A stretch of 17,864 nt of DNA, from assembly GCA_026770585.1 (NCBI GenBank), contig MU646658.1:21831-39694 (forward strand). Direction: 5' to 3'. The stretch's first letter is position 1. Every line of letters starts with the position of its first letter. The notes beneath the pieces were generated by a model that saw only the letters and a program-made list of their open reading frames with translations, had not been told where the DNA came from and searched no databases. The stretch is from Baffinella frigidus. Lineage: Eukaryota > Cryptophyceae > Cryptomonadales > Baffinellaceae. Shown piece by piece: positions 1 to 6,106 of the stretch. Made by a program: the position numbers and the translations under genes.

Positions 1-200
1 GGGTTTTTGGGTTTGGGGTTTGGGTTAAGATTTGGGGTTTGGGGTTTGAGGTTTCAGGTTGAAAGTTTAGGGTTTAGGGTTTGGGTCTCAGGGTTTAGGG
101 TTTGGGGTTTGAGGTTTAGGGTTTGGGTTTTAGGGTTTGGGGTTTGAGGTATGAGGTATGAGGTTTGAGGTTTGGGTCTTAGGGTTTAGGGTTTGGGGTT
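1..200. repeat. Telomere-like heptamer array (TTTAGGG/TTTGGGG mixed)
   Basis: Degenerate (TTTRGGG)n fills the window edge. The unit length stays at seven while positions 4-7 vary, so this is an interstitial or diverged array, not a clean telomere. Confidence 0.85.
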
Positions 201-211
201 TGAGGGGTTAC

Positions 212-258
212 GCCGCGAGAGCAGATAGGAGCAGGCGGAGCGCTTCGAGTTTGTTTAC
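212..258 (-). CDS. Exon: S4-S5 linker of the channel
   Basis: The 47-base exon lies between an acceptor (cccag) and a donor (gtaacc) and reads VNKLEALRLLLSALA plus two bases. Hydrophobic leucines with a KLEALR start directly after an S4 segment match the amphipathic S4-S5 linker of voltage-gated channels, which couples sensor movement to the pore gate. The preceding exon ends in phase 0 and this one opens in phase 0. No nearby copy of this exon was seen. It is short, so identification rests on its position after S4 and on phase. The next exon (S5) should lie left of base 1. Confidence 0.7.
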
Positions 259-432
259 CTGGGACAGGGTTTAGGGTTCAGGGTTCAGGGTTCAGGGGTT
301 AGGGTTTAGGGTTTAGGGTTTAGGGTGTAGGGTCAGGATCATCCGTCTCGTATCACGTTCAACCCCAACCTGGAGACGACTCATGCCGCAATTCGACCTC
401 TCGGTTAGGCCGCCGAATGAAATTTAATTAGG

Positions 433-490
433 ACGCATAAGTAAAATTATTTAGTCCATATTAAATCTTCCTATTCAATTTACTATGCGT
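433..490. mobile_element. Small foldback (MITE-like) in the S4/S4-S5 intron
   Basis: The left arm cgcataagtaaaatt pairs with the right arm aatttactatgcg, with about 13 of 15 positions matching once a one-base bulge is allowed. The interior is AT-rich. It may be a reduced relative of the AATTACTACAC-core foldbacks described further on. No coding capacity. Confidence 0.45.
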
Positions 491-530
491 GGAAAAGTTG
501 GGTTTGGGGTTTGGGGTGTGGGGTCCGTAC

Positions 531-587
531 GAGGCGAAGGACGCGGAAGGCCCGGAGGATCCGGATCACCTTCAGGCCCGGGAGGTT
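531..587 (-). CDS. Exon: S4 voltage sensor of the channel
   Basis: Exactly 19 codons lie between acceptor ctggcag and donor gtacgg. The peptide NLPGLKVIRILRAFRVLRL carries K/R at every third position (K6, R9, R12, R15, R18) among hydrophobic residues. This is the classical S4 ladder; the LRAFRVLRL ending is typical of Nav/Cav and single-domain algal channels. The positive residues sense membrane voltage. The exon joins in phase 0 to S3 upstream (...GLAFE) and to the linker exon downstream (VNKLEAL...). The flanking 150 bases on the right are non-repetitive. No degenerate copy of this exon was found, unlike its neighbours. This is one of the two strongest identifications in the window. Confidence 0.88.
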
Positions 588-612
588 CTGCCAGATGGGG
601 CATGATGGATTT

Positions 613-631
613 GTAAGCTTTCTTAGCTTAC
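613..631. repeat. Perfect 7-base-arm hairpin
   Basis: Arms gtaagct and agcttac enclose a 5-base loop. The surrounding 598-800 stretch is AT-richer, non-repetitive sequence in which I see no exon. Confidence 0.4.
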
Positions 632-806
632 TTACGAATAGCTTCCTTAGCAACTACGCAGGCTGTTGTTTTGGTCATACATTTTCGCTGTATTTTTCCT
701 GCACCGGTGTTGCTGACATCACATGGATTCTGCTGTAAGGATGTAAAGTAAGCCGCATGGGATGGGGGTGTCCACTGTTAGTTCCGGATGAGAGTGTCCA
801 TTGTTA

Positions 807-946
807 CCACACGGTGGGCTACGAGGGTTTCGTTGACCCCATATTCTGGGAGGGTAACGTGACCAAACTTGCACCAGAAGATCCCTTCAGATAATTGTCT
901 TAAGGCACGTTGACTTGTGAAGAAAGGTCCATGGTCCACCGTGTGG
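807..946. mobile_element. 140-base MITE-like element, family 2
   Basis: It is bounded by perfect 11-base inverted repeats, ccacacggtgg (807-817) and ccaccgtgtgg (936-946). Flanking DNA on both sides repeats a module like gatgggggtgtccactgtta (around 759, 787 and 969). The left terminus continues gctacg, matching the terminus of the element at 11037 (ccacacagtgggctacg), so the two probably belong to one family. There is no open reading frame of note. It lies in the intron between S3 and S4. Confidence 0.6.
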
Positions 947-1145
947 AGTAAGCCGGATGGGGGTGCCAGATGGGGGTGTTCATTGTTAGCAACTGAATAA
1001 TTAAGTGAAATGAGTACAGAACGTGCAGTGAGCAACGCTGAGTTAATTTTGATTCGGATTAAATTGAACTTGATTTCAATCGGCGAATTGAAGTTGATTG
1101 GGAGCACTGATTGACGTTAGCGCGCTGGAAACACGATCGAATAAG

Positions 1146-1440
1146 TTTAGGGTTTAGGGTTCAGTGTTAAGGGTTTAGGGTTCAGGATTTAGGGCTTCGG
1201 GTTGAGGGATTAGGGTTTAGAGTTGAGGGTTTAAGGTTTAGGGATTAGGGTGTAGGGTTTAGGGTTTAAGGTTCAGAGTGGAGGGTGTAGGGTGTAAGGT
1301 GTAGGGTGTAGAGTGTAGGGTGAAGGGTGAAGGGTGTAGGGTGTAGGTTTTATGGTTTATGGTTTATGGTTTATGGTTTATGGTTCAGGGTTTAGGGTTC
1401 AGGGTTTAGGTTGTAGGATGTAGGGTGCAGGGTGTGGGGT
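1146..1440. repeat. Telomere-like heptamer array with TTTATGG and GTGTAGG variants
   Basis: Blocks of TTTAGGG, GGGTGTA and TTTATGG (1352-1385) lie in the S3-S4 intron. Variant units are clustered, which suggests local spreading by slippage or conversion. Confidence 0.8.
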
Positions 1441-1444
1441 ATGG

Positions 1445-1503
1445 TGTGACCTCGAACGCGAGGCCAATGTAGGCGAGAGCGACTACGATTATGTCGATAA
1501 TGC
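1445..1503 (-). pseudogene. Decayed copy 3 of the S3 exon (3' half plus donor)
   Basis: On the minus strand it reads GIIDIIVVALAYIGLAFE, matching the parent exon's ILDMLVVALAYIGLAFE, followed by a donor-like gtcaca. Most base differences from the parent are third-position changes. The 5' half of the exon (CYPFFSSGW) is absent and no in-phase acceptor was found, so it is taken as a pseudo-exon. Confidence 0.75.
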
Positions 1504-1605
1504 CCCGCTGTCTAATTATGCATATTCCGCTATTCAGTTGTACACCGATGTGTACCACGAACAATAGAAAGACAGAAGACGGATTTACGCTGACGATTTT
1601 GTGAG

Positions 1606-1633
1606 TGTGACTTCGAAAGCGAGGTCCTCACCG
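1606..1633 (-). pseudogene. Decayed copy 2 of the S3 exon (3' tip)
   Basis: Only about DLAFE followed by gtcac is recognisable. It is the most eroded of the three downstream S3 copies. Confidence 0.45.
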
Positions 1634-1712
1634 ACCTCCTGAACCAAAGCCTCGGGGGCGTGCCGGCAAGTCCTCGAGGGTTACGGGAGACCACTTAGCA
1701 GCGCCCGAGTTC

Positions 1713-1740
1713 CGTTTCCCCCGGATATCCGGGGGAAACG
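1713..1740. repeat. Perfect 28-base palindrome without loop
   Basis: cgtttcccccggat is followed directly by its exact reverse complement atccgggggaaacg. It sits in 1640-1830, a non-repetitive stretch between two S3 copies in which I see no exon. Confidence 0.8.
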
Positions 1741-1840
1741 CAGTTAGCATCAAGCAGCAATGGATACGATTCTAGTACGAATGGTTGAGATGGGCTGTAT
1801 CCGCGAAGCCCCCGGTGGCTGCTACGTGGCAGGGGTTCAG

Positions 1841-1903
1841 GTTAACCTCGAAAGCGAGGCCGATGTAGGCCAGCGCGACTATCAGCATGTCGAGAACTTC
1901 CCC
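1841..1903 (-). pseudogene. Decayed copy 1 of the S3 exon (3' half plus donor)
   Basis: The minus strand reads VLDMLIVALAYIGLAFE with GAG followed by gttaac. Four differences from the parent are synonymous and the coding changes are conservative (V/I). The nearby AG acceptors would not enter in the right phase after S2, so inclusion as an alternative exon looks unlikely but is not excluded. Confidence 0.75.
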
Positions 1904-2040
1904 TCCCTAAACGCTACACCCTGAACCCTGATAAGGTTGTCAAAGTATCCTTCGAGGGCGAACCTGCACCCTCAACCCCAGAACCTCAACCCCAGACGCT
2001 CCACCCCAGAGCCCTCAACCCGAAACGATGACCCCCAAAC

Positions 2041-2122
2041 CTCGAACGCGAGGCCGATGTAGGCGAGCGCCACAACGAGCATGTCGAGAATGTTCCAGCC
2101 TGATGAGAAAAACGGGTAGCAC
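2041..2122 (-). CDS. Exon: S2-S3 loop and S3 of the channel
   Basis: The 82-base exon lies between acceptor cccgcag and donor gtttgg. After one base completing a Trp codon it reads C-Y-P-F-F-S-S-G-W-N-I-L-D-M, then V-V-A-L-A-Y-I-G-L-A-F-E. The SGWNxxD motif opening S3 is highly conserved in Nav/Cav-type voltage sensors; the Asp is the S3 acidic residue of the charge-transfer centre. The split codon TG|G joins the preceding exon's ...LAH to give HWCYPFF, which is typical of algal and alveolate channels. The 10-base repeat TTTGTTTGGG abuts its acceptor on the plus strand. Three partial copies lie downstream at 1841, 1606 and 1445. Confidence 0.88.
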
Positions 2123-2129
2123 CTGCGGG

Positions 2130-2335
2130 TTTGCGGGTTTGTTTGAGTTTGTTTGGGTTTGTTTGGGTTTGTGTGGGTTTGTTTGGGTTTGTTTGGGTTT
2201 GTTTGGGTTTGTTTGGGTTTGTTTGGGTTTGTGTGGGTTTGTGTGGGTTTGTTTGGGTTTGTTTGGGTTTGTGTGGGTTTGTTTGGGTTTGTTTGGGTTT
2301 GTTTGGGTTTGTTTGGGTTTGTTTATATTTGTTTG
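2130..2335. repeat. 10-base tandem repeat (TTTGTTTGGG)n
   Basis: About 20 near-perfect units with a TTTGTGTGGG variant. On the sense strand of the gene it reads CCCAAACAAA and runs to the acceptor of the S3 exon. The long open frames across it (LFGFVWVC type) are products of the repeat, not genes. A short relative lies at 13575-13635, beside another exon's acceptor. Confidence 0.9.
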
Positions 2336-2339
2336 GGAT

Positions 2340-2700
2340 GAGGAGTGAGGGGTTTGGGGTTTGGGGTTTGGAATTTGGGGTTTGGGGTTTGGGGTTTGGG
2401 GTTTGGGGTTTAGGGTCTGGTGTTTCGAGTTTGGTGTTTAGTGTTTCGAGTTTGGTGTTTCGAGTTTGGTGTTTGGTGTTGTGTGTTTGGTGTTTGAAGT
2501 TTGAAGTTTGAAGTTTGGGGTTGGGGTTTGGGGGTTTGGGGATTGGGGGATTGCACATAGGGTTTATGGGATAGGGGTTAGAGGTTAGGGGGAAAGGGGC
2601 AGAATATGCGGGTTTAACGGTTGGGGTTTAGGGTTTAGGGTTTAGGGTTTAGGGTTTGGGGTTTGGGGCGTGGGGTTTAGGGGGTTGCGGTTTCAGGGTT
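2340..2700. repeat. TTTGGGG / TTTCGAG / TTTAGGG heptamer array
   Basis: Degenerate heptamers, shifting from TTTGGGG through GTTTCGAGTTTGGT variants to TTTAGGG. It fills part of the intron between S2 and S3. Confidence 0.8.
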
Positions 2701-2784
2701 TTAGATTCCAGGGTGTTCTTCAAACATGATGACACGTGTGGAGCATACATCTTACCAGTGTGGGCAGCACGACGCAGAACACAC

Positions 2785-3030
2785 CATAAACCCTGAACCC
2801 TAAAACAACGCCATAAACTCTGAACCCTAGAACAACACCCTGAACCTCGAACCCTCACCCTAAACCCTGAACCCTGAACCCTGAACCCTAAACCCTACAC
2901 CCTGCAACCTGCACTCTGAACCCCAAACCCTGCATCCGGAACCCTGAACCTTACACCCTTCACTCTTCACCCTAAAACCCAAACCCTAAACTCTGAACCC
3001 TGAACCCTAAACTCTGAACCCTGAACCTTA
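2785..3030. repeat. Telomere-like array in opposite orientation (CCCTGAA/CCCTAAA)
   Basis: The C-rich strand is on plus here, opposite to most of the window. The polarity switches around 2700-2790 and back at about 3030-3110. The 2700-2785 segment includes a GTAAGATG donor-like site after a hydrophobic GVFCVVLPTL reading on minus, too weak to call an exon. Confidence 0.8.
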
Positions 3031-3110
3031 AACCAGGGGGGTGAGGGTGCTTCCGATGATATCTGGGGGTGCTTCAGATGAGGTTTCAGGCGGGGTTAGA
3101 ATGTGGTGTT

Positions 3111-3335
3111 GAGGGTTTAGGGTTTGTGGTTTATGGTTTAGGTTTTATGGTTTAGGTTTCAGGGTTCAGGTTTTGGGATGTGGTGTTTATGGTTTATGGT
3201 TTATGGTTTATGGTTTATGGTTTATGGTTTATGGTTTATGGTTTAGGTTTTAGGGTTTAGGATTTAGGTTTCAGGATTTAAGGTTTAGGGTTTAGGGTTC
3301 ACAGTTTAGGGTTTAGGGTTTAGGGTGTAGGGTTC
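3111..3335. repeat. TTTATGG and TTTAGGG heptamer array
   Basis: It contains about nine consecutive TTTATGG units (3183-3245) within TTTAGGG and TTTCAGG variants. Confidence 0.85.
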
Positions 3336-3337
3336 AT

Positions 3338-3510
3338 CAAGCACCAGTGCGCGACCATCTTCACGGCCAACTCGACAATGGCAGATTGAAGGTCGAACTG
3401 AAGGTCAAATTGATAGTCAAATTGATTGTCCAATTGATGGTCCAATTTATGGTTTAATTGATGGTCAAATTGAATGCCACGGTGAGGCTGTTGAACAACA
3501 ACACCCTACC
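3338..3510 (-). pseudogene. Broken copy of the S2 exon with a 12-base minisatellite inside
   Basis: The minus strand first reads LLFNSLTVAFN, matching the parent's LLPFFDSLDVAFT. Eight 12-base units (about 3384-3478) follow, then AIVELAVKMVAHWC, matching the parent's FTVELAMNMLAHWC, then a donor-like gtgctt. The two channel-like pieces are in different frames, so the copy is dead. Like other downstream copies it keeps the 3' half and donor of the exon. Confidence 0.7.
3384..3478. repeat. 12-base minisatellite (about 8 units)
   Basis: Units resemble tcaaattgatgg. In the VEL frame on minus they give a Q-[F/L]-[D/N]-x tetrapeptide repeat. The parent exon also has a 12-base direct duplication at the same place (gtggctttcacc twice, giving VAFTVAFT). 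Confidence 0.75.
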
Positions 3511-3601
3511 CCCCAACCCTGACCCCAAACCCATCCCGGACCCCTAAATGAATAAATAAAATTATTTCACGGGTAGGGTTTGGGGTTTCGGGGGTTAGCA
3601 C

Positions 3602-3735
3602 CAGTGGGCGAGCATGTTCATGGCCAGCTCGACGGTGAAAGCCACGGTGAAAGCCACGTCAAGGGAATCGAAGAACGGGAGAAGCCACTCAGACATTTCT
3701 TCTTCGGGCACGTTCGCCATCTCTGCCTCCCAGAC
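3602..3735 (-). CDS. Exon: S1-S2 loop and S2 of the channel
   Basis: The 134-base exon lies between acceptor (cag) and donor (gtgcta). It opens VWEAEMANVPEEEMSEWL, an acidic extracellular loop, continues LPFFDSLDVAFT and ends FTVELAMNMLAH plus TG. FTxE is the S2 signature of Nav/Cav-type sensors, with the Glu pairing with S4 arginines. The start is fixed by phase: the S1 exon ends in phase 0 (...FVVN) and GTC opens in phase 0, giving LNFVVNVWEAEM. The Lys usual a few residues later in S2 is replaced by Asn here (ELAMNML), as in a class of algal channels. Partial copies flank it at 3807 (5' half) and 3338 (3' half). Confidence 0.88.
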
Positions 3736-3806
3736 CTGACCCCCGGGGGTTTCAGGTTTCGGGATTAGGGATTAGGGATCTGGGATGGGACGGAGCGTGG
3801 AGGGTG

Positions 3807-3878
3807 AGGAAGAACGGGAGAAGCCACTCGGCTATTTCTTCTTCGGGCACGTTCGCAAACTCCGCTTCTCAAACCTGA
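3807..3878 (-). pseudogene. Decayed copy of the S1-S2 exon (5' half plus acceptor)
   Basis: The minus strand reads EAEFANVPEEEIAEWLLPFF after tcag|gtt, nearly identical to the parent. The parent's Trp codon TGG is TGA here (V-stop-EAEF), and everything after LLPFF is missing. It lies upstream of the parent and carries its acceptor side. Confidence 0.8.
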
Positions 3879-3934
3879 CAGGTTTGGGATTCAGGGATTT
3901 TGAGGTTCATAGAGTGGGCATGAGGGAGTAGGGT

Positions 3935-3995
3935 TGTATGGTTTATGGTTTATGGTTTATGGTTTATGGTTTATGGTTTATGGTTTATGGTTTCG
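3935..3995. repeat. TTTATGG heptamer array
   Basis: Seven to eight perfect TTTATGG units. The open frame across it (VYGLWFM repeats) is an artefact of the repeat. Confidence 0.9.
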
Positions 3996-4050
3996 GGTTT
4001 ATGTTATTGTGTTTCGGGTTTCGGTTCTCGGTTTTTCGTTTTTCAGTTTT

Positions 4051-4118
4051 CGGGTTCTCACGTTGACGACCACCTTGATGCATGTGATCAGGGCAATGCT
4101 GTACTTCCCAGTCCTTGT
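4051..4118 (-). pseudogene. Decayed copy 5 of the S1 exon (3' half plus donor)
   Basis: The minus strand reads YSIALITCIKVVVN before a donor-like gtgaga; the parent has YLIALVICLNFVVN. It is the most diverged and most distant of the five downstream S1 copies. Confidence 0.6.
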
Positions 4119-4152
4119 CATGGTCGCAAATCGCCCTCATCAATCCCGATGA

Positions 4153-4195
4153 TTTGTACTGGAGGTCGCCGGAATGCGGCGACCTCCAGTACAAA
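4153..4195. repeat. Perfect inverted repeat, 18-base arms, 7-base loop
   Basis: tttgtactggaggtcgcc at 4153-4170 is exactly complementary to 4178-4195, with loop ggaatgc. The sequence around it (4120-4310) is otherwise unremarkable, with no exon seen. Confidence 0.85.
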
Positions 4196-4313
4196 CCAGG
4201 GGTCCCGACAAAGGGATGTTCTCCCACTCTTAGGGCTGGTCAGGACTGTCATTCAAAAATAATGATTCAACGTTAACGGAGGGTCGAGGTGTACACCTTT
4301 ATGCTTCATGGTT

Positions 4314-4355
4314 TGGGGTTTGGGGTTTGGGGTTTGGGGTTTGGGGTTTGGAGTT
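4314..4355. repeat. Short TTTGGGG array
   Basis: Five to six near-perfect TTTGGGG units next to S1 copy 4. Confidence 0.85.
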
Positions 4356-4444
4356 TAGCGTTGAGTATTTCGAGGGAGGGGACGCGGGAGGGGTTTCAGG
4401 GATCCGGTTTTCGGGTCCATGGTTTCGGGTTCCGAGGGTTCGGG

Positions 4445-4510
4445 TTGGCACGTTGACGACGAAGTTGAGGCAGACACTCAGCGCGATGAGGTTCCTCATC
4501 GATTCGATCC
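4445..4510 (-). pseudogene. Decayed copy 4 of the S1 exon (3' half)
   Basis: The minus strand reads RNLIALSVCLNFVVN followed by gtgcca. It is intermediate in divergence from the parent. Confidence 0.7.
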
Positions 4511-4692
4511 TCTGCAGCATGCTACGCGGGATCGGGTCCAGGTTTTTATTTTATTTTAAAAGCTGATGTGTTACGCTTTACGGTTTACGCTTTGGGGTTT
4601 CGCGTTGCGGATTTCGAGGGCGGGGTTGCAGGATGGGTTTTAGGGATCCGGTTTTCGGGTTTATGGTGTGGTGTTTCGGGTTCTGGGTGTCA

Positions 4693-4754
4693 GGTTCGCA
4701 CATTCACGACGTTGAGGCAGATGATTTGGGCGATGAGGTACTGCATCACGTCCG
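4693..4754 (-). pseudogene. Decayed copy 3 of the S1 exon (3' half plus donor)
   Basis: The minus strand reads DVMQYLIAQIICLN with a three-base loss of one codon near FVVN, then gtgcga. It adjoins a CT tract on its right. Confidence 0.75.
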
Positions 4755-4788
<34 letters not shown>

Positions 4789-4837
4789 TCTCTCTCTCCC
4801 TCCCTCCCTCTCTCTCCCTTTCTCTCTCTCTTTCTCT

Positions 4838-4876
<39 letters not shown>
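4755..4876. repeat. CT/GA microsatellite tract
   Basis: (CT)n with CACA and CCCT interruptions. Open frames of Ser-Leu or Arg-Glu repeats across it are not genes. Confidence 0.95.
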
Positions 4877-4878
<2 letters not shown>

Positions 4879-4941
4879 GTTCTCACATTCACGACCAAGT
4901 TCAAGCAGACAATCAGAGCGATGAGGTGTTGCATGACGTCC
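4877..4941 (-). pseudogene. Decayed copy 2 of the S1 exon (3' half plus donor)
   Basis: The minus strand reads DVMQHLIALIVCLNLVVN followed by gtgaga. Differences from the parent include synonymous CAG/CAA and conservative hydrophobic exchanges. Confidence 0.8.
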
Positions 4942-5056
4942 GTCTCTCTCTCTCTCTCTCTCTCTCTCCCTCCCCCCATCACTCTCTCTGTCTCTCTCTC
5001 TCTCTCTCTCCCTCTCCCTCTCTCTCTCCCCCTCCTCCCCTCTCCCTCTCTCTCTC
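4942..5056. repeat. CT/GA microsatellite tract
   Basis: (CT)n with CCCC-rich interruptions, directly abutting S1 copy 2. Confidence 0.95.
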
Positions 5057-5066
5057 GGGTGTCGGG

Positions 5067-5129
5067 TTCGCACATTCACGACGAAGTTCAAGCAGATAAT
5101 CAGAGCGATGAGGTACTGCATCACGTCCG
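5067..5129 (-). pseudogene. Copy 1 of the S1 exon (3' half plus donor)
   Basis: The minus strand reads ETDVMQYLIALIICLNFVVN followed by gtgcga, differing from the parent by one amino acid (V/I) across this stretch plus silent changes. The adjacent (GA)n supplies AG acceptors; one (gagag|ACG) would enter in phase 0, so use as an alternative S1 exon is conceivable. I treat it as the youngest pseudo-copy. Confidence 0.75.
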
Positions 5130-5190
5130 TCTCTCTCTCTCTCTCTGCCCCCCCCCTCCCTCCCTCTCTCCCTCTCTCTCTCTCTCTCTC
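5130..5190. repeat. CT/GA microsatellite tract
   Basis: (CT)n with a run of C, abutting S1 copy 1. It shares the exon's GAGAC edge on the minus strand. Confidence 0.95.
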
Positions 5191-5229
5191 GGGTTTCGGG
5201 TTCCGAGTTCCGGGGTGTCGGGTTCGCAC

Positions 5230-5328
5230 ATTCACGACGAAGTTGAGGCAGATAACCAAAGCGATGAGGTACTGCATCACATCGGTCTCGTACACCATCC
5301 GCACCCCCCGCTGCACCCGCTTGTACCA
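5230..5328 (-). CDS. Exon: S1 segment of the channel
   Basis: Exactly 33 codons lie between acceptor ctcaacag and donor gtgcga. The peptide begins WYKRVQRGVRMVYETDVMQ, a basic and amphipathic pre-S1 stretch, followed by YLIALVICLNFVVN, the hydrophobic S1 helix. The Asn near its end (ICLN) is the conserved S1 asparagine of the superfamily. It joins in phase 0 to VWEAEM of the next exon. It is chosen as parent over five similar downstream segments because only it has the full 5' half, a clean acceptor and correct phase. No exon found upstream delivers phase 0 to its TGG, so one exon between 5330 and 7171 is missing or misread. Confidence 0.85.
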
Positions 5329-5536
5329 CTGTTGAGAGGGGATCCGAGTTTTAATTTCATTTTACATATTTTTCTTTTTTTAAACATTTTTTTGTTTTAC
5401 ATTTTTTTTGTTTGACACATTTTTTTCAATTGATAGTTTTTGGGTTTTGAGTTTTGGGCGTTGGGCGTTTTGGCTTTGGGCGGTTAAGGCGTTGTGGTTT
5501 CAGGTTCCTGGTTCGGGGTTTCTGGTTTCGGGATCC

Positions 5537-5580
5537 GGTCTCGTAGACCCGCCGCAGCCCCCGCTAGACCCGCCATGCCA
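5537..5580 (-). pseudogene. Decayed copy of the S1 exon (5' half)
   Basis: The plus-strand stretch tctcgtagacccgccgcagc... aligns with the parent's tctcgtacaccatccgcacc... and covers only the pre-S1 half, on the upstream side of the parent. Confidence 0.5.
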
Positions 5581-5720
5581 GATTGTCCCAGGGGTTTCGG
5601 CTCTTTCCGATTGTCCTATTTGACGCCGAACTATCCCAAAAGTGAACATTTCCCCTTATTCCTGGCATGGGGATTGACTTTTGGCAACCCCTTCCAGGAA
5701 TCTGGCGTGGCTGGACAAAG

Positions 5721-5807
5721 AGTTTCTCGCCTACGAAAATTACTGCACAAACGCTTTACTATTACTAGTAAGATGCAATCGTGTAGTCAATTTCGTTGAC
5801 AGAAACC
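5721..5807. mobile_element. Foldback element A with the AATTACTRCAC core
   Basis: The left arm around tttctcgcctacgaaaatta (core actgcac, to about 5748) pairs with the right arm gtgtagtcaatttcgttgac then agaaa (5781-5805). The loop contains ctattactagta, also found in element D at 16450. No coding capacity. Confidence 0.6.
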
Positions 5808-5816
5808 CTTTCCAGA

Positions 5817-5854
5817 GAGCTTTGTTTGAGATCTGCCAATCTCAAATAAAGCTC
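5817..5854. repeat. 16-base-arm hairpin
   Basis: gagctttgtttgagat and atctcaaataaagctc match with one mismatch around a 6-base loop, immediately right of element A. Confidence 0.7.
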
Positions 5855-5904
5855 CGTTGTCGCGCGGGTTCCGATGTTATGCCTTTTCTCGCTTTATTAT
5901 ATAG

Positions 5905-6095
5905 GTGTGGGGTTTGGGTTTTGGGTTTTGGGTTTTGGGGTTTGGGGTTTGGGGTTTGGAGTTTGGAGTTTGGGGTTTGGGGTTTCGGGATCCGGACTTG
6001 GGGGGTTGGGGTGTGGGGTTGGGAGTTTAGGGTTTGGGGTTTGGGGATTGGGGATTGGGGGTTTATGGTCTGGGGTTTGGGGTTTGGATCTTTAG
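5905..6095. repeat. TTTGGGG / TTTTGGG heptamer array
   Basis: Degenerate G-rich heptamers; the open frames with GFGVWGLGFG composition are repeat artefacts. Confidence 0.85.
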
Positions 6096-6106
6096 GGGTT
6101 GCACAA

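Noticed and set aside
1-200. Chromosome end (functional telomere)
   Set aside because: Units are highly degenerate and the same motif recurs throughout the window between exons, so these are interstitial arrays.
1986-2558. Pro/Asn/Gln-rich 190-codon minus frame and its plus counterparts
   Set aside because: Produced by the 10-mer and TTTGGGG repeats. It overlaps the real S3 exon in a different frame.
2700-2785. Possible exon GVFCVVLPTL before gtaagatg
   Set aside because: A good donor, but no acceptor or homologous copy, and its phase is untestable.
4568-5415. Open frames of up to 260 codons rich in Ser-Leu or Arg-Glu
   Set aside because: They read through CT/GA microsatellites. The only meaningful coding sequence there is the S1 exon and its copies on minus.
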